DNA of 64,000 nt from Ashinkailepas kermadecensis (Eukaryota > Arthropoda > Thecostraca > Neolepadidae). Both the position numbers and the translations under genes were made by a program. Where the stretch lies: positions 442,501-506,500 of the forward strand of contig JAOTOM010005149.1 of the NCBI GenBank assembly GCA_034440615.1, in the 5' to 3' direction. Shown here one piece after another: positions 10,905 to 22,440 of the stretch; position 1 is the stretch's first letter, and each line of letters opens with the position of its first letter. Under the pieces are notes generated by a model. It did not search any database. It was not told where the DNA came from and saw only the letters and a program-made list of their open reading frames with translations.

Positions 10905-11525
10905 CTTTTGGTGGCCCCGGTGCGATTTTCGAGCCTCGGGGTGAGTTTTTTGGTCCCTGCTGTTAATTTCGAGTTCTCGACGCCAATTTGTTGGGACCCC
11001 AACACAAATTTCGGACCCAAGCGACATTTTGGGAGGCCCAGTGCGATTCTCTGACCCCGGCCCAATTTCTCGGGGTCCTGCGGTCTTATTGGGAGCCGGG
11101 ACCGCATCTTTGGGGGCCCCGACTGGAATTGTTGTGGCCATAGCGCGATTTTTCAGGGCCCCACTGTATTTATTCGAGGTACCGACCGAATTTATTGGGG
11201 TCCAACGGGAATTTTTGGATCCACTACGATATTTCGGGACCCCGCTGTCGCTATTTGGAGCACTCTACGCGAATTTTTGGACTCGAAGCGAACTTTGGGG
11301 CCAAAGCGCGATTTGTGGGGCAACCGGTGCGGTTTTCGGTCCCCGGCGCGAGTTTTCGGGCCCCTCTGTCTTCATTTTGGGCCCCGACCGGAATTCTTTT
11401 GGGGACCCGACTGGAACTTTTGTGGCCCACCGCCGTTTTTTCGGGGCCCGGCGCATTTTTCCGAATACTGACGCAATTTTTGGGAGCCCACGATCTCTCA
11501 GGGGGCCCGTTTGCTACTGGTCCCT
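10905..11525. repeat. Degenerate ggggcccc..cgattttt minisatellite, locus 1
   Basis: Recurring ggggccccggcgcgattttt-like units with half-period about 20 bp and full period about 40 bp. The same family forms 19870-20945. Reading frames on both strands are repeat translations. Confidence 0.65.
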
Positions 11526-12120
11526 GGGGGGCAAACAAGGTTAAATTTCGGCGCACTTCGAGCGCCGAAATTTCATTTGCCCTGGAGCTCGTCGGGACAA
11601 ATAGGACATCGGGTCGCGATCAGGGTTGAATATGGAAAGAAAGGATGTTGTTCGTTCTGACACACAATTTTACCATATCACAATCTAAAGACGCAAGAAT
11701 ATTATTAAAATGATCCACAAATGTCCCATTGGTCGATATCGGGCATCACCGTCCTTTCCTCATGCTCTCACGCCATGGCCTGTACATTCAAACCAATGAT
11801 CGAGGCGTCTGCTCGCACCTTGGAGCAGATCTACTATACATTGTTACTGAGCGTCTCAACCTACGGTTCCAGAAAACTGTGAGGCTACTTGACGGAGTGA
11901 TGGCCATCAGGTCCCGTTGACGCCTGGCGGAATGGTTAGGTTGACATTATCACCGTATAAGCACATCTGGGCTGGCTAGCTGTCTATGGCCCACGACAAA
12001 CTGGCAACCGGGCCGTAGTGTGCACAGTCGTTTTCCAGACAGTTCCTTCCACCGGTGACATTTATATACCTGCTCAATCTCTGCGATCCGACACTTAAAA
12101 AAAACAGGTCCTCTACGTGT
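11526..12120. other. No gene recognised
   Basis: Unique-looking intron sequence between two repeats. Frames are short and featureless. Confidence 0.35.
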
Positions 12121-12122
12121 GA

Positions 12123-12432
12123 ATGATCTTCTTTTACATTAACGACGACACACAGAGACACACACACACAGAGACAGATACACAGACACACACAGACACA
12201 CACAGACACACACACAGACACACACACAGACACACACACAGACACACACAGACACACACACACACACACACACACAGACACACACACAGACACACACACA
12301 GACACACACACACACACAGATGGATACACACATACACAAACTCACATACAGACACACACACACACAGACAAAGACGCATACAAAAACAGGCACACACAGG
12401 CAGACACAGACACACATACACACACACGTGTG
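12123..12432. repeat. (CA)n microsatellite, interrupted by cacaga
   Basis: About 310 bp of CA/CACAGA repeats. They produce long artificial Cys-Val or Thr-His frames on the two strands. Confidence 0.95.
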
Positions 12433-12442
12433 TATATATATA

Positions 12443-12629
12443 TACGGGTGTTGGTTCTTGAAAATTATTGCGGGAGGGGCAAAATACATGAAGGCAATAG
12501 ACATGGATTGGGGGGGGGGGGGGGAGGGCACACTCCATAGGCTCCCATGTTAAAAGTTGATTTTTTGGGGGCAAACCCAACATTGAGGGTGCACTTCCCC
12601 ATGAAAAGTAAATAAAACAACACCCCTGT
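12443..12629. mobile_element. Possible small inverted-repeat element (about 187 bp) in a TATA tract
   Basis: Left end tacgggtgttggtt and right end aacaacacccctgta form imperfect inverted ends inside tatata sequence, which would fit TA duplication. The inside has no coding capacity and includes a poly-G run at 12511-12522. It could also be chance complementarity next to TA repeats. Confidence 0.35.
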
Positions 12630-12704
12630 ATATATACATATGGACATGCACACCCCATATACATGGCCGTATCCCAGGTAAGAGGCGGCCGAGGCAAAGC
12701 ATGC

Positions 12705-12930
12705 TCAGTGTCAGACCTAAACTAGGGACCTTCCACACTCCAGGCTCAGACTTAAACTAGGGACTTTCCACACTCGAGGGTTAGACTTAAACTAAGGACC
12801 TTCCACACTCGAAGGTCAGACTTAAACCAAGGACCTTCCACACTCGAGGGCGAGGCCTAAACTATGGACCTTCCACACCGGAAGGTCAGACTGAAACTAT
12901 GGACCTTCCACATTCGACGGTCAGGCTCGC
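12705..12930. repeat. 41-43-bp tandem repeat, about 5 copies
   Basis: Units contain cagacttaaactagggacc-ttccacactcgagg. Copies are 80-95% alike by eye. Confidence 0.8.
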
Positions 12931-13573
12931 CTTAGCCGACTGCACAACCGAGGTGGCCACTTTCCGACACTTTTGCATGAAATGGTATTATGCACATCAC
13001 GAATTCTCAAATGGAAGAATTCCTCTCGGGTGGAGCTTTGAGCTTTCAAAGAGAGTGGTGAATGCATAGTGTGAGGGTATAACAGGATGTGCTGTGCTGG
13101 ATGCTATACTTTCCTGTGGAACGGGGCAATGCTACTTTTTCACCAGCGCGAGGGGGGGGGAGGGGGGGCGGAACAAGGCCTACATGGAAGTATGGTCTGT
13201 GAGGCCTGGTGACCAGTGCACTTCTCCGGCAGGACAGAGCGGATCTACGTCTCGCTTCACCAGGCGCCAAAAAATCAGGCCTGTGAATACAATGCCCTCG
13301 GGCGCTGGTCGGATCCGTCAGCGTTAGTTAGTTGTCAGCTGCTTTTTTCTCAGGCACATGGACCGCGTAGGTCATGTGGCCCGTTGAGCAGCATCAGTGG
13401 CACTTGGCGCACGGAGGTGCAGCAGGTGATGAACAAAGTCGTGTGGAACAAACTGATATTCGGTTAGCGTCTATTTCTGTACATGAGAAACGCTGTTCAC
13501 GGCTATCTCAGGAGGCAACCGCTGGATTTACGCTGGGCATCCACGCATGCCCTGTGTATGTTCCCACTGCTAG

Positions 13574-14105
13574 GATACCACCTCCGCTGTCATACCACCT
13601 CCGCTGTCATACCACCTCCGCTGTCATACCACCTCCGCTGCCATGCCACCTCCGCTGCCATACCACCTCCGCTGTCATACCACCTCCGCTGTCATACCAC
13701 CTCCGCTGTCATACCACCTCCGCTGTCATACCACCTCCGCTGTCATACCACCTCCGCTGTCATACCACCTCCGCTGTCATACCACCTCCGCTGTCATACC
13801 ACCTCCGCTGTCATACCACCTCCGCTGTCATACCACCTCCGCTGTCATACCACCTCCGCTGTCATACCACCTTCCACGCATGCCCTGTGTATGTTCCCAC
13901 TGCTAGGATACCACCTCCGCTGTCATACCACCTCCGCTGTCATACCACCTCCGCTGTCATACCACCTCCGCTATCATACCACCTCCGCTGTCATACCACC
14001 TCCGCTGTCATACCACCTCCGCTGTCATACCACCTCCGTTGTCATACCACCTCCGCTGTCATACCACCTCCGCTGTCATACCACCTCCGCTGTCATACCA
14101 CCTTC
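13574..14105. repeat. 17-bp minisatellite (ataccacctccgctgtc) in two blocks
   Basis: About 18 units at 13574-13873 and about 12 at 13908-14105. The two blocks are separated by a 35-bp spacer, ccacgcatgccctgtgtatg and on, which is itself a copy of the unique sequence just before the first block (13541-13574). A segment containing unique DNA plus array was therefore duplicated. All frames across it are repeat peptides. Confidence 0.95.
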
Positions 14106-14172
14106 GTTGCCAGACGCCATCCCCGCTGAACTGACCCTGGGATGCTCGGGAAGGGGTGGAGGGGGCACCTAC

Positions 14173-14315
14173 CTGAAGCCGCCGCCGCCTCCACCGCCGG
14201 CAGAGTCGCTGGTGAAGATGACCGCCACGGCGATGGTGACGCACACAGTGGCCACCAGCAGACAGGCGAACACCACCTGCATGGTCCTCAGACCCTTGGG
14301 CGTGCGACACGCCAT
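14173..14315 (-). CDS. fdl: Start and transmembrane exon of the fused-lobes-like hexosaminidase
   Basis: The ATG at 14315-14313 opens MACRTPKGLRT, a short basic cytoplasmic tail. It is followed by a hydrophobic segment (MQVVFACLLVATVCVTIAVA and on, about residues 12-34) and a Ser/Gly-rich stem of seven glycines. That is the type II membrane topology known for fused-lobes. The exon ends CTTCAG|GTAGGT. It leaves two bases (AG) over, and the GH20 exon starts with one base (C) before GAC, so the joined codon is Ser and the frame runs GF-S-DIHWTWRC. The phase match and matching topology support the link across a 10.4-kb intron. A possible acceptor (gtgtttcag) lies 8 bases before the ATG, so a 5' UTR exon may exist upstream. 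The 5' half of this exon is tandemly duplicated (14351-14482). Confidence 0.65.
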
Positions 14316-14482
14316 GCACCAGCTGAAACACACCGCACCGTGACTGAGTGGCCGCCAGCAGACAGGCGAACACCACCTGCATGGTCCTCAGACCCTTGGG
14401 CGTGCGACACGCCATGCACCAGCTGAAACACACCGCACCGTGACTGAGTGGCCGCCAGCAGACAGGCGAACACTACCTGCAT
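14251..14482. repeat. 100-bp tandem duplication covering the hexosaminidase start codon
   Basis: Near-identical units start at 14251, 14351 and 14451 (the last is partial). Each full unit includes, on the minus strand, the gtgtttcag acceptor-like site, the ATG and the first 28 or so codons. The extra copies run out of frame (ACLLAATQSRC...) into the next unit. This is either recent slippage or an assembly artefact. Confidence 0.85.
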
Positions 14483-14486
14483 AGCC

Positions 14487-14517
14487 TTCCTGGGTACGAC
14501 ATTGTCGTACCCAGGAA
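14487..14517. repeat. 31-bp near-perfect palindrome
   Basis: ttcctgggtacgaca and its reverse complement flank a single central base. It could fold as a 15-bp stem. It lies just past the end of the 100-bp tandem duplication. No terminator-like tract follows. Confidence 0.8.
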
Positions 14518-15655
14518 CACTGAAAGTGGATCATGGATCCTGAAGGCTCCTAAAAAATATTTTACCATCTTAGAAACGTAAAGTTTTTTCGTTGTTCAAA
14601 AACTGAGAATTGCATTATGGATACCATGAAAGGATGAACTAATCCGATGGATGCGGTGAGCCCAGCTGGTTCTCCCTTAGCCAGCAGAGAGAAAACTGAA
14701 CTTAAGCACCTGGCCAGGCCACGATGTTTCACTCGCCAATGATTTTGCCACCAGATAGCCCATGCTGATAAGATTTTAACCAAAAGGCAGTCAATCCAAA
14801 CGCACAACAGTTCTGTGTCGTCAGGAAGACTGCACATGCAGCAATTTACTTTCCAAGCAGCTTTTCTCCGCAACGCTGCGAACGCTTTCCGCACTTCTTT
14901 ACCCCAGATTTTGATCCCCGGAAAGTGGCAAAATAAGAAGAATTACTTCGACCACATATCAGCAGCACGAAGAATGCAACAACATGAAACCGATCCATTT
15001 CACTACATAATTGAGTGATAAATCACACCTCGAACCTATGCGAACTTGATGTTTCGTATTCGTCAAACGAGTGTTTTCAGACAAATCACAGGAATGTAAA
15101 ACACAATAACTGGATCAGCTACGAACATGAAACCAATGTTCACAAAACTGAGCCGGCTATTTTTTTTTTGCAACAGTTCGGTGGCAACCCACCTTTCATG
15201 AACGTATTGCGATTGCACATGATGCAGACACTCGCCTTTTTACTTCCCAGAAATGTATTTATTCAATTTCCCATCGAACAGTTGGCCTTGGAATTCAACC
15301 ACAAATGGCGTTCGCGGCCGATCTTTTTCCAATTGATTGGAAAATTGCTCGCGCAGCGCACATCGCGAATCTGAAGGTTTCTTTCCGCAGCAAACCATTT
15401 ATGAGGAATGCTACGAGAGAGATTTGAGTGATGTTCCAACACCAACCAACACTGAATGAGTCGGAACGAAGAGGAGCCGTACAGTAGGCCTGTTCGTCAT
15501 ACACTCAACGAGATGTCTTATTAATCTACTACGGTATGCAGCTAGACTTGTAGCTTGCATGAGAAATGGCACATTTTGAATCAGAATCCTGCAGGACCTC
15601 ACGTCTCTGATCACACAGGATCCTTCCGCAAAGCCTACCGGCACGTCCTAAATCA
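14518..15655. other. No gene recognised
   Basis: Non-repetitive sequence upstream of the hexosaminidase start exon on the gene's strand, so a promoter or 5' UTR exon may lie here. I see no convincing TATA box or initiator. Confidence 0.35.
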
Positions 15656-15669
15656 GTAGGCTCGGTCGA

Positions 15670-16046
15670 TGTTCAGCCATAAGTGGCGGGATCCTAGCCA
15701 ACCATAGCCACAAATGGCAGGATCACAGCCAACCATAGCCATAAATGGCAGGATCCCAGCCAACCATAGCCATAAATGGCGGGATCCCAGCCAACCATAG
15801 CCATAAATGGCGGGATCCCAGCCAACCATAGCCATAAATGGCGGGATCCCAGCCAACCATAGCCATAAATGGCGGGATCCTAGCCAACCATAGTCATAAA
15901 TGGCAGGATCCTAGCCAACCATAGCCATAAATGGCGGGATCCCAGCCAACCATAGCCATAAGTGGCGGGATCCTAGCCAACCATAGCCATAAATGGCGGG
16001 ATCCTAGCCAACCATAGCCATAAATGGCAGGATCCCAGCCAACCAT
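15670..16046. repeat. 31-bp tandem repeat, about 12 copies
   Basis: The unit reads ataaatggcgggatcccagc plus caaccatagcc. Copies are nearly identical. One strand yields a Trp-Gly-Pro-Ala-type repeat peptide that is not a real protein. Confidence 0.95.
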
Positions 16047-19000
16047 TCGATACATTGCCTGCATGGATCTCTGGGAGCACCAGATCTTTGAGTTCATAAT
16101 TCAGAATCGAATTCCTGGATCAATTTCTTGGGCATGCTCAGTCGCAGCGGCTCTATCTGTCGCTGAAGCACAGCCATTCGCGTTTTGCCACCAACGGCCC
16201 CCACCCCTTCAACGCTGATAAAGAGTGCCTCGTCGCAGCCAGATAGGATGGCAAGCATTGCAAATATTAGTGTCAATGTCCTTTTGCTCGAATTAAGTTG
16301 GGAATGACGAAATAATCCTCCAAAATATACCTATGTGTCGGCTCCGGGGCTTGCTGATAGTGACCAGTTTTGACTGTGTAATATGAGGAAGGCCCCGAGT
16401 CGAAATATAAGTGTATCGTGAATGGTTGCAATTTGCAAAACATAATATAAGCAAAAGGCTATTGGCATTAATGTCCGTTGATTGCTACGTTTATACTGCT
16501 CATTAATGCACGCAACATTATTAAACAATCATTGCATTCGAACAGCGCTTCGCGATTGTTCCTTTTGGAACAATGTTCGTTCAAGACTAAGCAGGAAAAA
16601 ACAACTGATATTCATTAGCGGTGCACGGGACATTTAGTGTACGCTGAGATCATAAACCGCATGGAGATTCGCGCGGCAACACACACCCAATTCGGTGCAG
16701 AAGAGCAGCACGCACGTCTACTGTAAACATCGAATGCATGTTGGATGCCGAACGAACGAATATCTGCTGATGATCTGCTGATGCTGATCATCAAGACAAG
16801 GGTGAAATTAAATGATGATTCAAAAGTGACTAACGCTCGCGTTCTACTAAAGCAGTGAACAAACAAAAGCCTGGCAGATCCAGGCAAGGGAAGCCGCTCT
16901 TCCCGGATCCAGAACCGACTGGAGATCCAGGCAGGCTTTCCCGGATCCCGAACCGATTAAGATTCAGGCAAGAGGCTCTTCTCGGATCCTCTAACCGATC
17001 CCAAACTTGCAGTAGCAGCAGAATTGTCATTCTCTCAATCTCCACCTTAGATCACCCACTCATAGCCACATTGACATCTGAAGGGGTCACTGTGACTCAG
17101 TTTGGTCGGTAACGTGGAAATAAAACCAAAACTTGGTGACCGAATACATGCGTTGCTAACAGGAACATTTCATGGAACAGTCTCAAGAAAAAAACGGGCA
17201 CAAATATACACTGAAGCCTGCGAAGACCACCAACTCAATACACACCGATATGTCGGATATTCACCCTCAAAACGCAGTTAAATTAAGCATACCACGTTAG
17301 CCTAGCACCATCAACTTACTTCTAAGTAGGTGCTTAGAACGAAAAACCATGTCGACACGGCCACAACCTTAAGCATGCGTCAGACAATTAACGCTGTCAG
17401 TCCAGAAATGATCTGATAAAGACCATTCACGGACCATTCAAGACCATTTTTGGAGCATGCAAGCACCTACCCCAGACCGTAATCACTAATCATGCCCATG
17501 CTGTTATGACGGGCTGTAAGTATGGGACTATGCACCTGATCTGAATCGCTAGACAAGTGTATATGTGGAAAGAATGCCAGATATATGTACAATTGTACCT
17601 TTTAACAATTATTATGTGGTTTACGCTTTCTTAACATGCTCTACAGCACTTGTTATCATTGACGTATATGCCACATCCTTGGGCTTGCTCGTGCAGGATG
17701 TTCGGTAGCGTTTATTGACCCTATCCTCGGTTCGAATTGTTACTACCGATACGAGTCAGGTTTCTTACTATTTTCATTTGTATTTTATGTGCGATGGCAT
17801 TGGTGTTGCAGAATGCGGTTAGTAGTGGTTGCGAAGCGCTTATTAGTGCATTGGCGCTTTAGTGCATTAGTACATTCGTGCATTAGTGCATTAGTAGCCC
17901 AAATGCAATCAACTTACCATTTGATTGTAACCAGTAGCCGGCCTATCTGCCTATCATTCTACCTTGGTAAGCCCACCGCGGAAAAACATGGCACCGTAGG
18001 ACGTATTTTGAGACCAGTGAATACACATTCTGACAAGTTCAGAAAGCAATCGCTTGGCCAGAAATAGCAAGATGCCGTCACGGTGCTGCAGCATGGACGG
18101 TGCAGTTGTTGACTAGTGTGTGCGTGGGCAAATCCACACCTGGCCGGCACCAACTAACTAATGGAATACAAGTCGAGGAAGCTGGAAGCTAGAAGCTAGA
18201 AAGTGCGGAAGGACATATATCATTGCAGGACACCCCACCCCCACTAACAAAAGGGCCGTGTTCCCCTTTCCCTTCGCCAATTCATAAATAATTCCTATGA
18301 CGGTCCTGCTTGCTCTATTTACCACAAGGGCTCATGGCAAGTACTGCATGCGGTGGAAGGATCATTTTTACTTCTCCCTCTTAGTATTTTCGCGATCGTT
18401 CCTGAACCATCCCGGGAAGGCCGGCTTCAGCAATCGCGTCCTCAAATAAACACCAAGGTACAGCTCGACGAAGCAAAAGCTTACATGCAATCGTATATTT
18501 TTTTTATCATGGTGCAATTCAAATACCTCAATTTTGCTTGAGAGTATGATCTATTCATGCATCTATGTATATAAAATCGCATGCGTAGTAAATGCCATGC
18601 GCTGCCCTGCTCCTATAAAAGTGGCGGATGCAGTTCTTAATCTTATCCACTGATAACTTCCAAAAGAAGTACCACATATAATTTAAAATTGCATTAGTCA
18701 TCACCGTTTCACTCTGAGCAGTTTTCTTCCTGGATTCATCCACTTGCGGCCAATGCGTGTGCACGGCATCGAGTGCCCGAGGGCGTGCCGAGCACCGGCC
18801 CACTGGTATTGTCACTGCGTCGGGACGGTAATGCCAGCGTCAGCTAGACACACGAACGCCGCCACCGGGCTACACCACGTACATACACCACTATTCAGTG
18901 TTGGACTCAGCATTGCACACACTACATGATAGCTAGTCAGGAAGGTGACATCTGAGCGCCTTGGTGTTTTTTTTTCTCACGTAACTAGAGCACCCAGAAT

Positions 19001-19180
19001 GCCATTGAGTGTTCAAGTATTGTTGATATGGCAACTGAAACAATCCCAACTTTTTGTAGAACTCCTACACTAAATACAACCGCCATGAACATCACGAGAA
19101 CAGTAAATTCGAGGAATCAACAGCCAAGCCAGCCGTGTTGCTCTGACATGAACACCCCACACGCACAACGAACACGAATA
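16047..19180. other. No gene recognised; minor repeats
   Basis: Mostly featureless sequence. About 16870-17005 holds three diverged ~50-bp units with ggatcc..gaaccgat. About 17830-17900 has short gcattagt repeats. No frame shows a domain. Confidence 0.4.
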
Positions 19181-19232
19181 TCATTCCCACAGTCACTGCC
19201 ACGCCTGCAGCCTGCGAGCCGGCACTCACTTG

Positions 19233-19406
19233 GTCGGAACCCCCGTCCTGGCGCCGTCAGGTGCGCCAACCAATGGCGCCTCACATACGACCGCCACCGC
19301 CGCGCGCCACCGACTGGCGGTCGGCCGAGCCGGTCGGGGCCCGCTGCAGCGGCGCTACAGCCGCGCAGCTGCAACATGTGGCCGTCCTTGGGCCCGCCGT
19401 CGGCTG
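19233..19406 (-). CDS. Candidate GC-rich exon, unknown protein
   Basis: On the minus strand a GC-rich open stretch lies between an acceptor-like gctgtgcag (about 19415-19407) and a strong donor-like CCAA|GTGAGT (about 19232-19227). It reads DGGPKDGHMLQLRGC and continues, rich in Arg, Ala and Gly. The opposite strand is also open, as expected for GC-rich DNA, so coding status rests only on the splice-like borders. I do not recognise the protein. Confidence 0.2.
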
Positions 19407-19869
19407 CACAGCCGCTGTCAGCCAGCTTGAATTACATCGCTAGACGACACTGTGAACGGTCTACTGAACTAGAGCTTACCTGTGCGCCGACAGATGGTAG
19501 GAGCATGTTGCTGCTGCATTGCTCCAAAAAGGCTGCCAAAAAGCAATATCTGATGACGTCACAGAAATAAAACATGTCGCATGATACAATATTTCGATGA
19601 CATCATCATGGTTCAAGAATAGATGAATTCAGGGATCTGAACCTAACCTATCCTTATCTAACCTAACCTCACCAGATTCCTTCATTCTTCTATTCCTGAA
19701 CCCTGGTGCCAATCCGTTCAGGAGGGAGGGGGCGCGGGGGGATTTTCATCTTTGGTAAGCCACTGCGGCTGGTCAACGAGTTTTTTTTTTCAGCCAATGG
19801 CACCTTTCAGAGAAGAAAGGTCCTTCGGATAACTTTCTTCCGGGATCTGTTCTGAATTTTGTGTTTTTT

Positions 19870-20945
19870 GGTGTCGAGTTCTATTTTTGTTGTATATTTT
19901 TGGCCCCGGTACGACTCTTCGGATTCCCGGTGCATTTTTTTACGCGCTTCTTTTCAGGGGCCCCACGAATTTTTTATCGGCGGGTCTTTGATGCAATTGT
20001 TGTGGTCGCAGAGGGACATTTCGTGTCGGTATTGATTTTCGGGAAGCCAGCTGCGACTTTGGGGCCCGGTATGAATTTCAAGGGCCGCCACGCGACGTTC
20101 TTGGGTCTAAGTGCGATTTTTTGGGCCCCGCCGTCCTTTGTTGGGATCTTTAGCGCGAGCATTACAGTGGCTTCGACACGTTTTTGGGGGTCCAACACGT
20201 TTTGGCGTCTTTAGAGCGATTATTTGGACTCAAGGTTATTTTCCATGTCCGGACTGATTTTTTTCACTTCCCCGGCTTCATTTTCTGGGTGGTCCCGATG
20301 AGACTTCTGGGACCCCGGTCCGACCTGTCTAACCCCTATCGTGATTTTCAGTGGCCCGGGCGCGTCTTTTTTATACCCGCAGGCCCAGCGTGAATTTCAG
20401 GGGCCCGGCCCGAACTTTTGGGGTTCCCGTCGTGATTTTCAAGAACCCCGGCACGACTTTTTTGTGCCCCAGCGTGAATTTCAGGGGCCCAGGCCCGACT
20501 TTTTGGATCCCAACGTGATTGTCAGGGGCCTGGCCCGTCTTCTGGGCCCCAGCGTCATTTTCAGGTGTCCCAGCGATACTTTTTGAGCCCAAGCGTGATT
20601 TCCATGGGCCTCGTCACAACACTTTGAAGCCTCAGGGTGATTTTTTGGGGGCTCCGGCGCGACGTTTTCGGGTCCGGTGCGCATTTCTGGGGGTCCCAGT
20701 GGTATTTTCAGGGACCATTTTTTGGAGCCCAGCGTCATATTTAGGGGCCCCGGAGCAATCTTTGATGTCCCCAATGTGGTTTCCATGGGCCTAGGCGTGA
20801 TTTTGTGGCGCCAAGCGTCATTGTCAGGGGCATTGTGCTACTTTTTGGGGCCCACAATTTGAATTTTATGGGCCCAGGTGCAACATTTTGGGGCCCCAGC
20901 GTGATTTTTATGGAGTCTGGCGCAATTTTTTTTCCGAACTCCGGC
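19870..20945. repeat. Degenerate ggggcccc..gtgatttt minisatellite, locus 2 (period about 41 bp)
   Basis: Alternating gtgatttt-caggggcccggcccgactttttgg-like half-units repeat about every 41 bp for 1.1 kb. It is the same family as 10905-11525. All frames across it are repeat peptides. Sequences tttggtaagccactg (about 19753-19767) and tttggtacgccactg (about 20992-21006) border it, both resembling hAT-type ends but pointing the same way. Confidence 0.75.
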
Positions 20946-21237
20946 ACGATTACCTCTTGGGAAGGGGTGGAGCAACTGCCCCCAATGCCCCCTTTGGTAC
21001 GCCACTGCCCCATTATACTTACAAACGTATGCAATTCGTGGCCGCATCCACCGTATAATGGATGCAGTGTGTAAAGCAAAACGTTAGCTGTGGCCGTGGA
21101 AATCATATCAAATGTATGCATGCTAAACGTCATGTTTGGTCCGCATACTTCAATAACGAATAGAGAAGATGGAAGAGAACGTTTATTTGCATCACATATA
21201 AGGAAATTGGGGATAATACAAGCCTTTCATAAACCAA

Positions 21238-21410
21238 GCACATTGGGTTCTTTTACGACGCATTCAACCGCTAGGTCATATAGCGTCGCCAACCTCTCAC
21301 GCCGGTTGGTCGCGGGTGGACTCGGTAATGCCGCCGGTTGCGAGATTTGAACCCACAATCTTGCAATCAAAAATCCGACACTCTACCGACTGAGCTACCG
21401 CAGCCCCTTT
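21238..21410 (-). mobile_element. SINE with lysine-tRNA-like head (173 bp), with target-site duplication
   Basis: Flanked by perfect 14-bp duplications ctttcataaaccaa (21224-21237 and 21411-21424). On the minus strand the head GGTAGCTCAGTCGGTAGAG...GTGGGTTCAAATC carries the pol III A and B boxes and resembles a lysine tRNA. It is followed by a body containing GGTCGCG/CCAACCGGCGTGAG and a 3' domain with GGCGACGCTATATGACC. The body and 3' domain match the valine-headed SINEs at 38126 and 59831 although the head differs. Confidence 0.85.
21340..21407 (-). promoter_or_regulatory. tRNA-like pol III promoter head of the SINE
   Basis: A-box TAGCTCAGTCGG and B-box GGTTCAAATC at normal tRNA spacing. 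The T-rich anticodon loop suggests a lysine (UUU) ancestor. The acceptor stem does not pair well, so this is a SINE promoter rather than a working tRNA. Confidence 0.7.
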
Positions 21411-21847
21411 CTTTCATAAACCAAAACTGGAGGTGACAACATAGACCTTTTCCAAAACTGGGGGACATGTGCCCACAGAACCGGCTAGCGTTACACCCAT
21501 GCCTGAAGGAAAACCCTCTGTAACTCTCCGGGGACTTCGAAGGCTGAAACGATTCTAAGGAGCGAAGAACTTATAATCTCCGAGGAAGGCCTTTTTCAAA
21601 TAGCCTGAGTTTCTTTGATCCTCGGCAAAGCCCCCCTCAGTGATATGAATGCCACCATTGGGCTTGACACATCCTGCGAGGGTCCTTTATAACATTACTG
21701 GGTTCCCACAGAGCAGCAGTTCTGAGATTTCCTCATTCTCTTTTTATCCTTGTGAAGCGTAACCCAGTTCTCCCTCCCTAGCACACAGCACACCTTACAC
21801 ATAAGCATGCTTTAATCAACCTTCGCATGTCTTTATTTGTGGAGCAT

Positions 21848-22245
21848 TCATAACGTACAAGGTTCATTTACTACCAAAGTTCATAACGTACAAAGCTCAC
21901 AACGTCCAAGGATCATAACGTGTACACAAATCGAAATAAAGTCCAAAATGCATTGGATAGGGCGCGTTCACAATGTACAAAGTTCATAACGTAGAACGAT
22001 CACAACGTACAAAACTGGCTTCAGAGGGAGCGTTCATAACGTCCAAAGTTCATTTAGGTCCCAGGATCATAAAGTACAAAAATAGTTCGTCAGTTGTCTG
22101 CTAGAGAAGCCAGCGAAACCCTGGCGGATAAATCTTGCGGCTGTCTCCGCTTTCTGTCAACAGGTGGCAGGAGTGTGCGGTTATTGCTGCATGGTATCAG
22201 GTAAATGTGCCGCCAAATGTGGTCTGGTGGTTTCTTCAGGTTTTA
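21848..22245 (+). repeat. Left outer arm with subterminal cataacgtacaaag motifs
   Basis: The outer 230 bp hold at least eight variants of ttcataacgtacaaag (for example at 21848, 21880, 21976 and 22033). The inner part (cagcgaaaccctggcgg...caacaggtggcag) is unique. The whole arm is mirrored at 28017-28423. Confidence 0.85.
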
Positions 22246-22440
22246 TCCAATTTATCCAGGGACGAGCACATTTCCTCAGAGGGTCGCCTTCGGTGGAAAA
22301 AGTCGTTGAGCGGATGCAGGGCTGCGCTCCATAATACCGAGGGGACCCCTTTTCTTCTGAAAGGGGCGCTTTTTCCTCCGAAAAGAGCGCCTTTGGCTCA
22401 CAAATTAGTTCCAATATTTCGGAGCACAATACAGCAAGAA

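Noticed and set aside
13374..14343. 251- and 286-codon plus frames
   Set aside because: Repeat peptides of the 17-bp minisatellite. The only plausible coding here is on the minus strand at 14173-14315.
19637..19675. Telomere-like CCTAA units
   Set aside because: Only a handful of interrupted cctaa units. Too short to be a telomere or a meaningful interstitial tract.
21340..21407. Functional tRNA gene
   Set aside because: The acceptor stem does not pair, and the sequence is the head of a SINE with target duplications.
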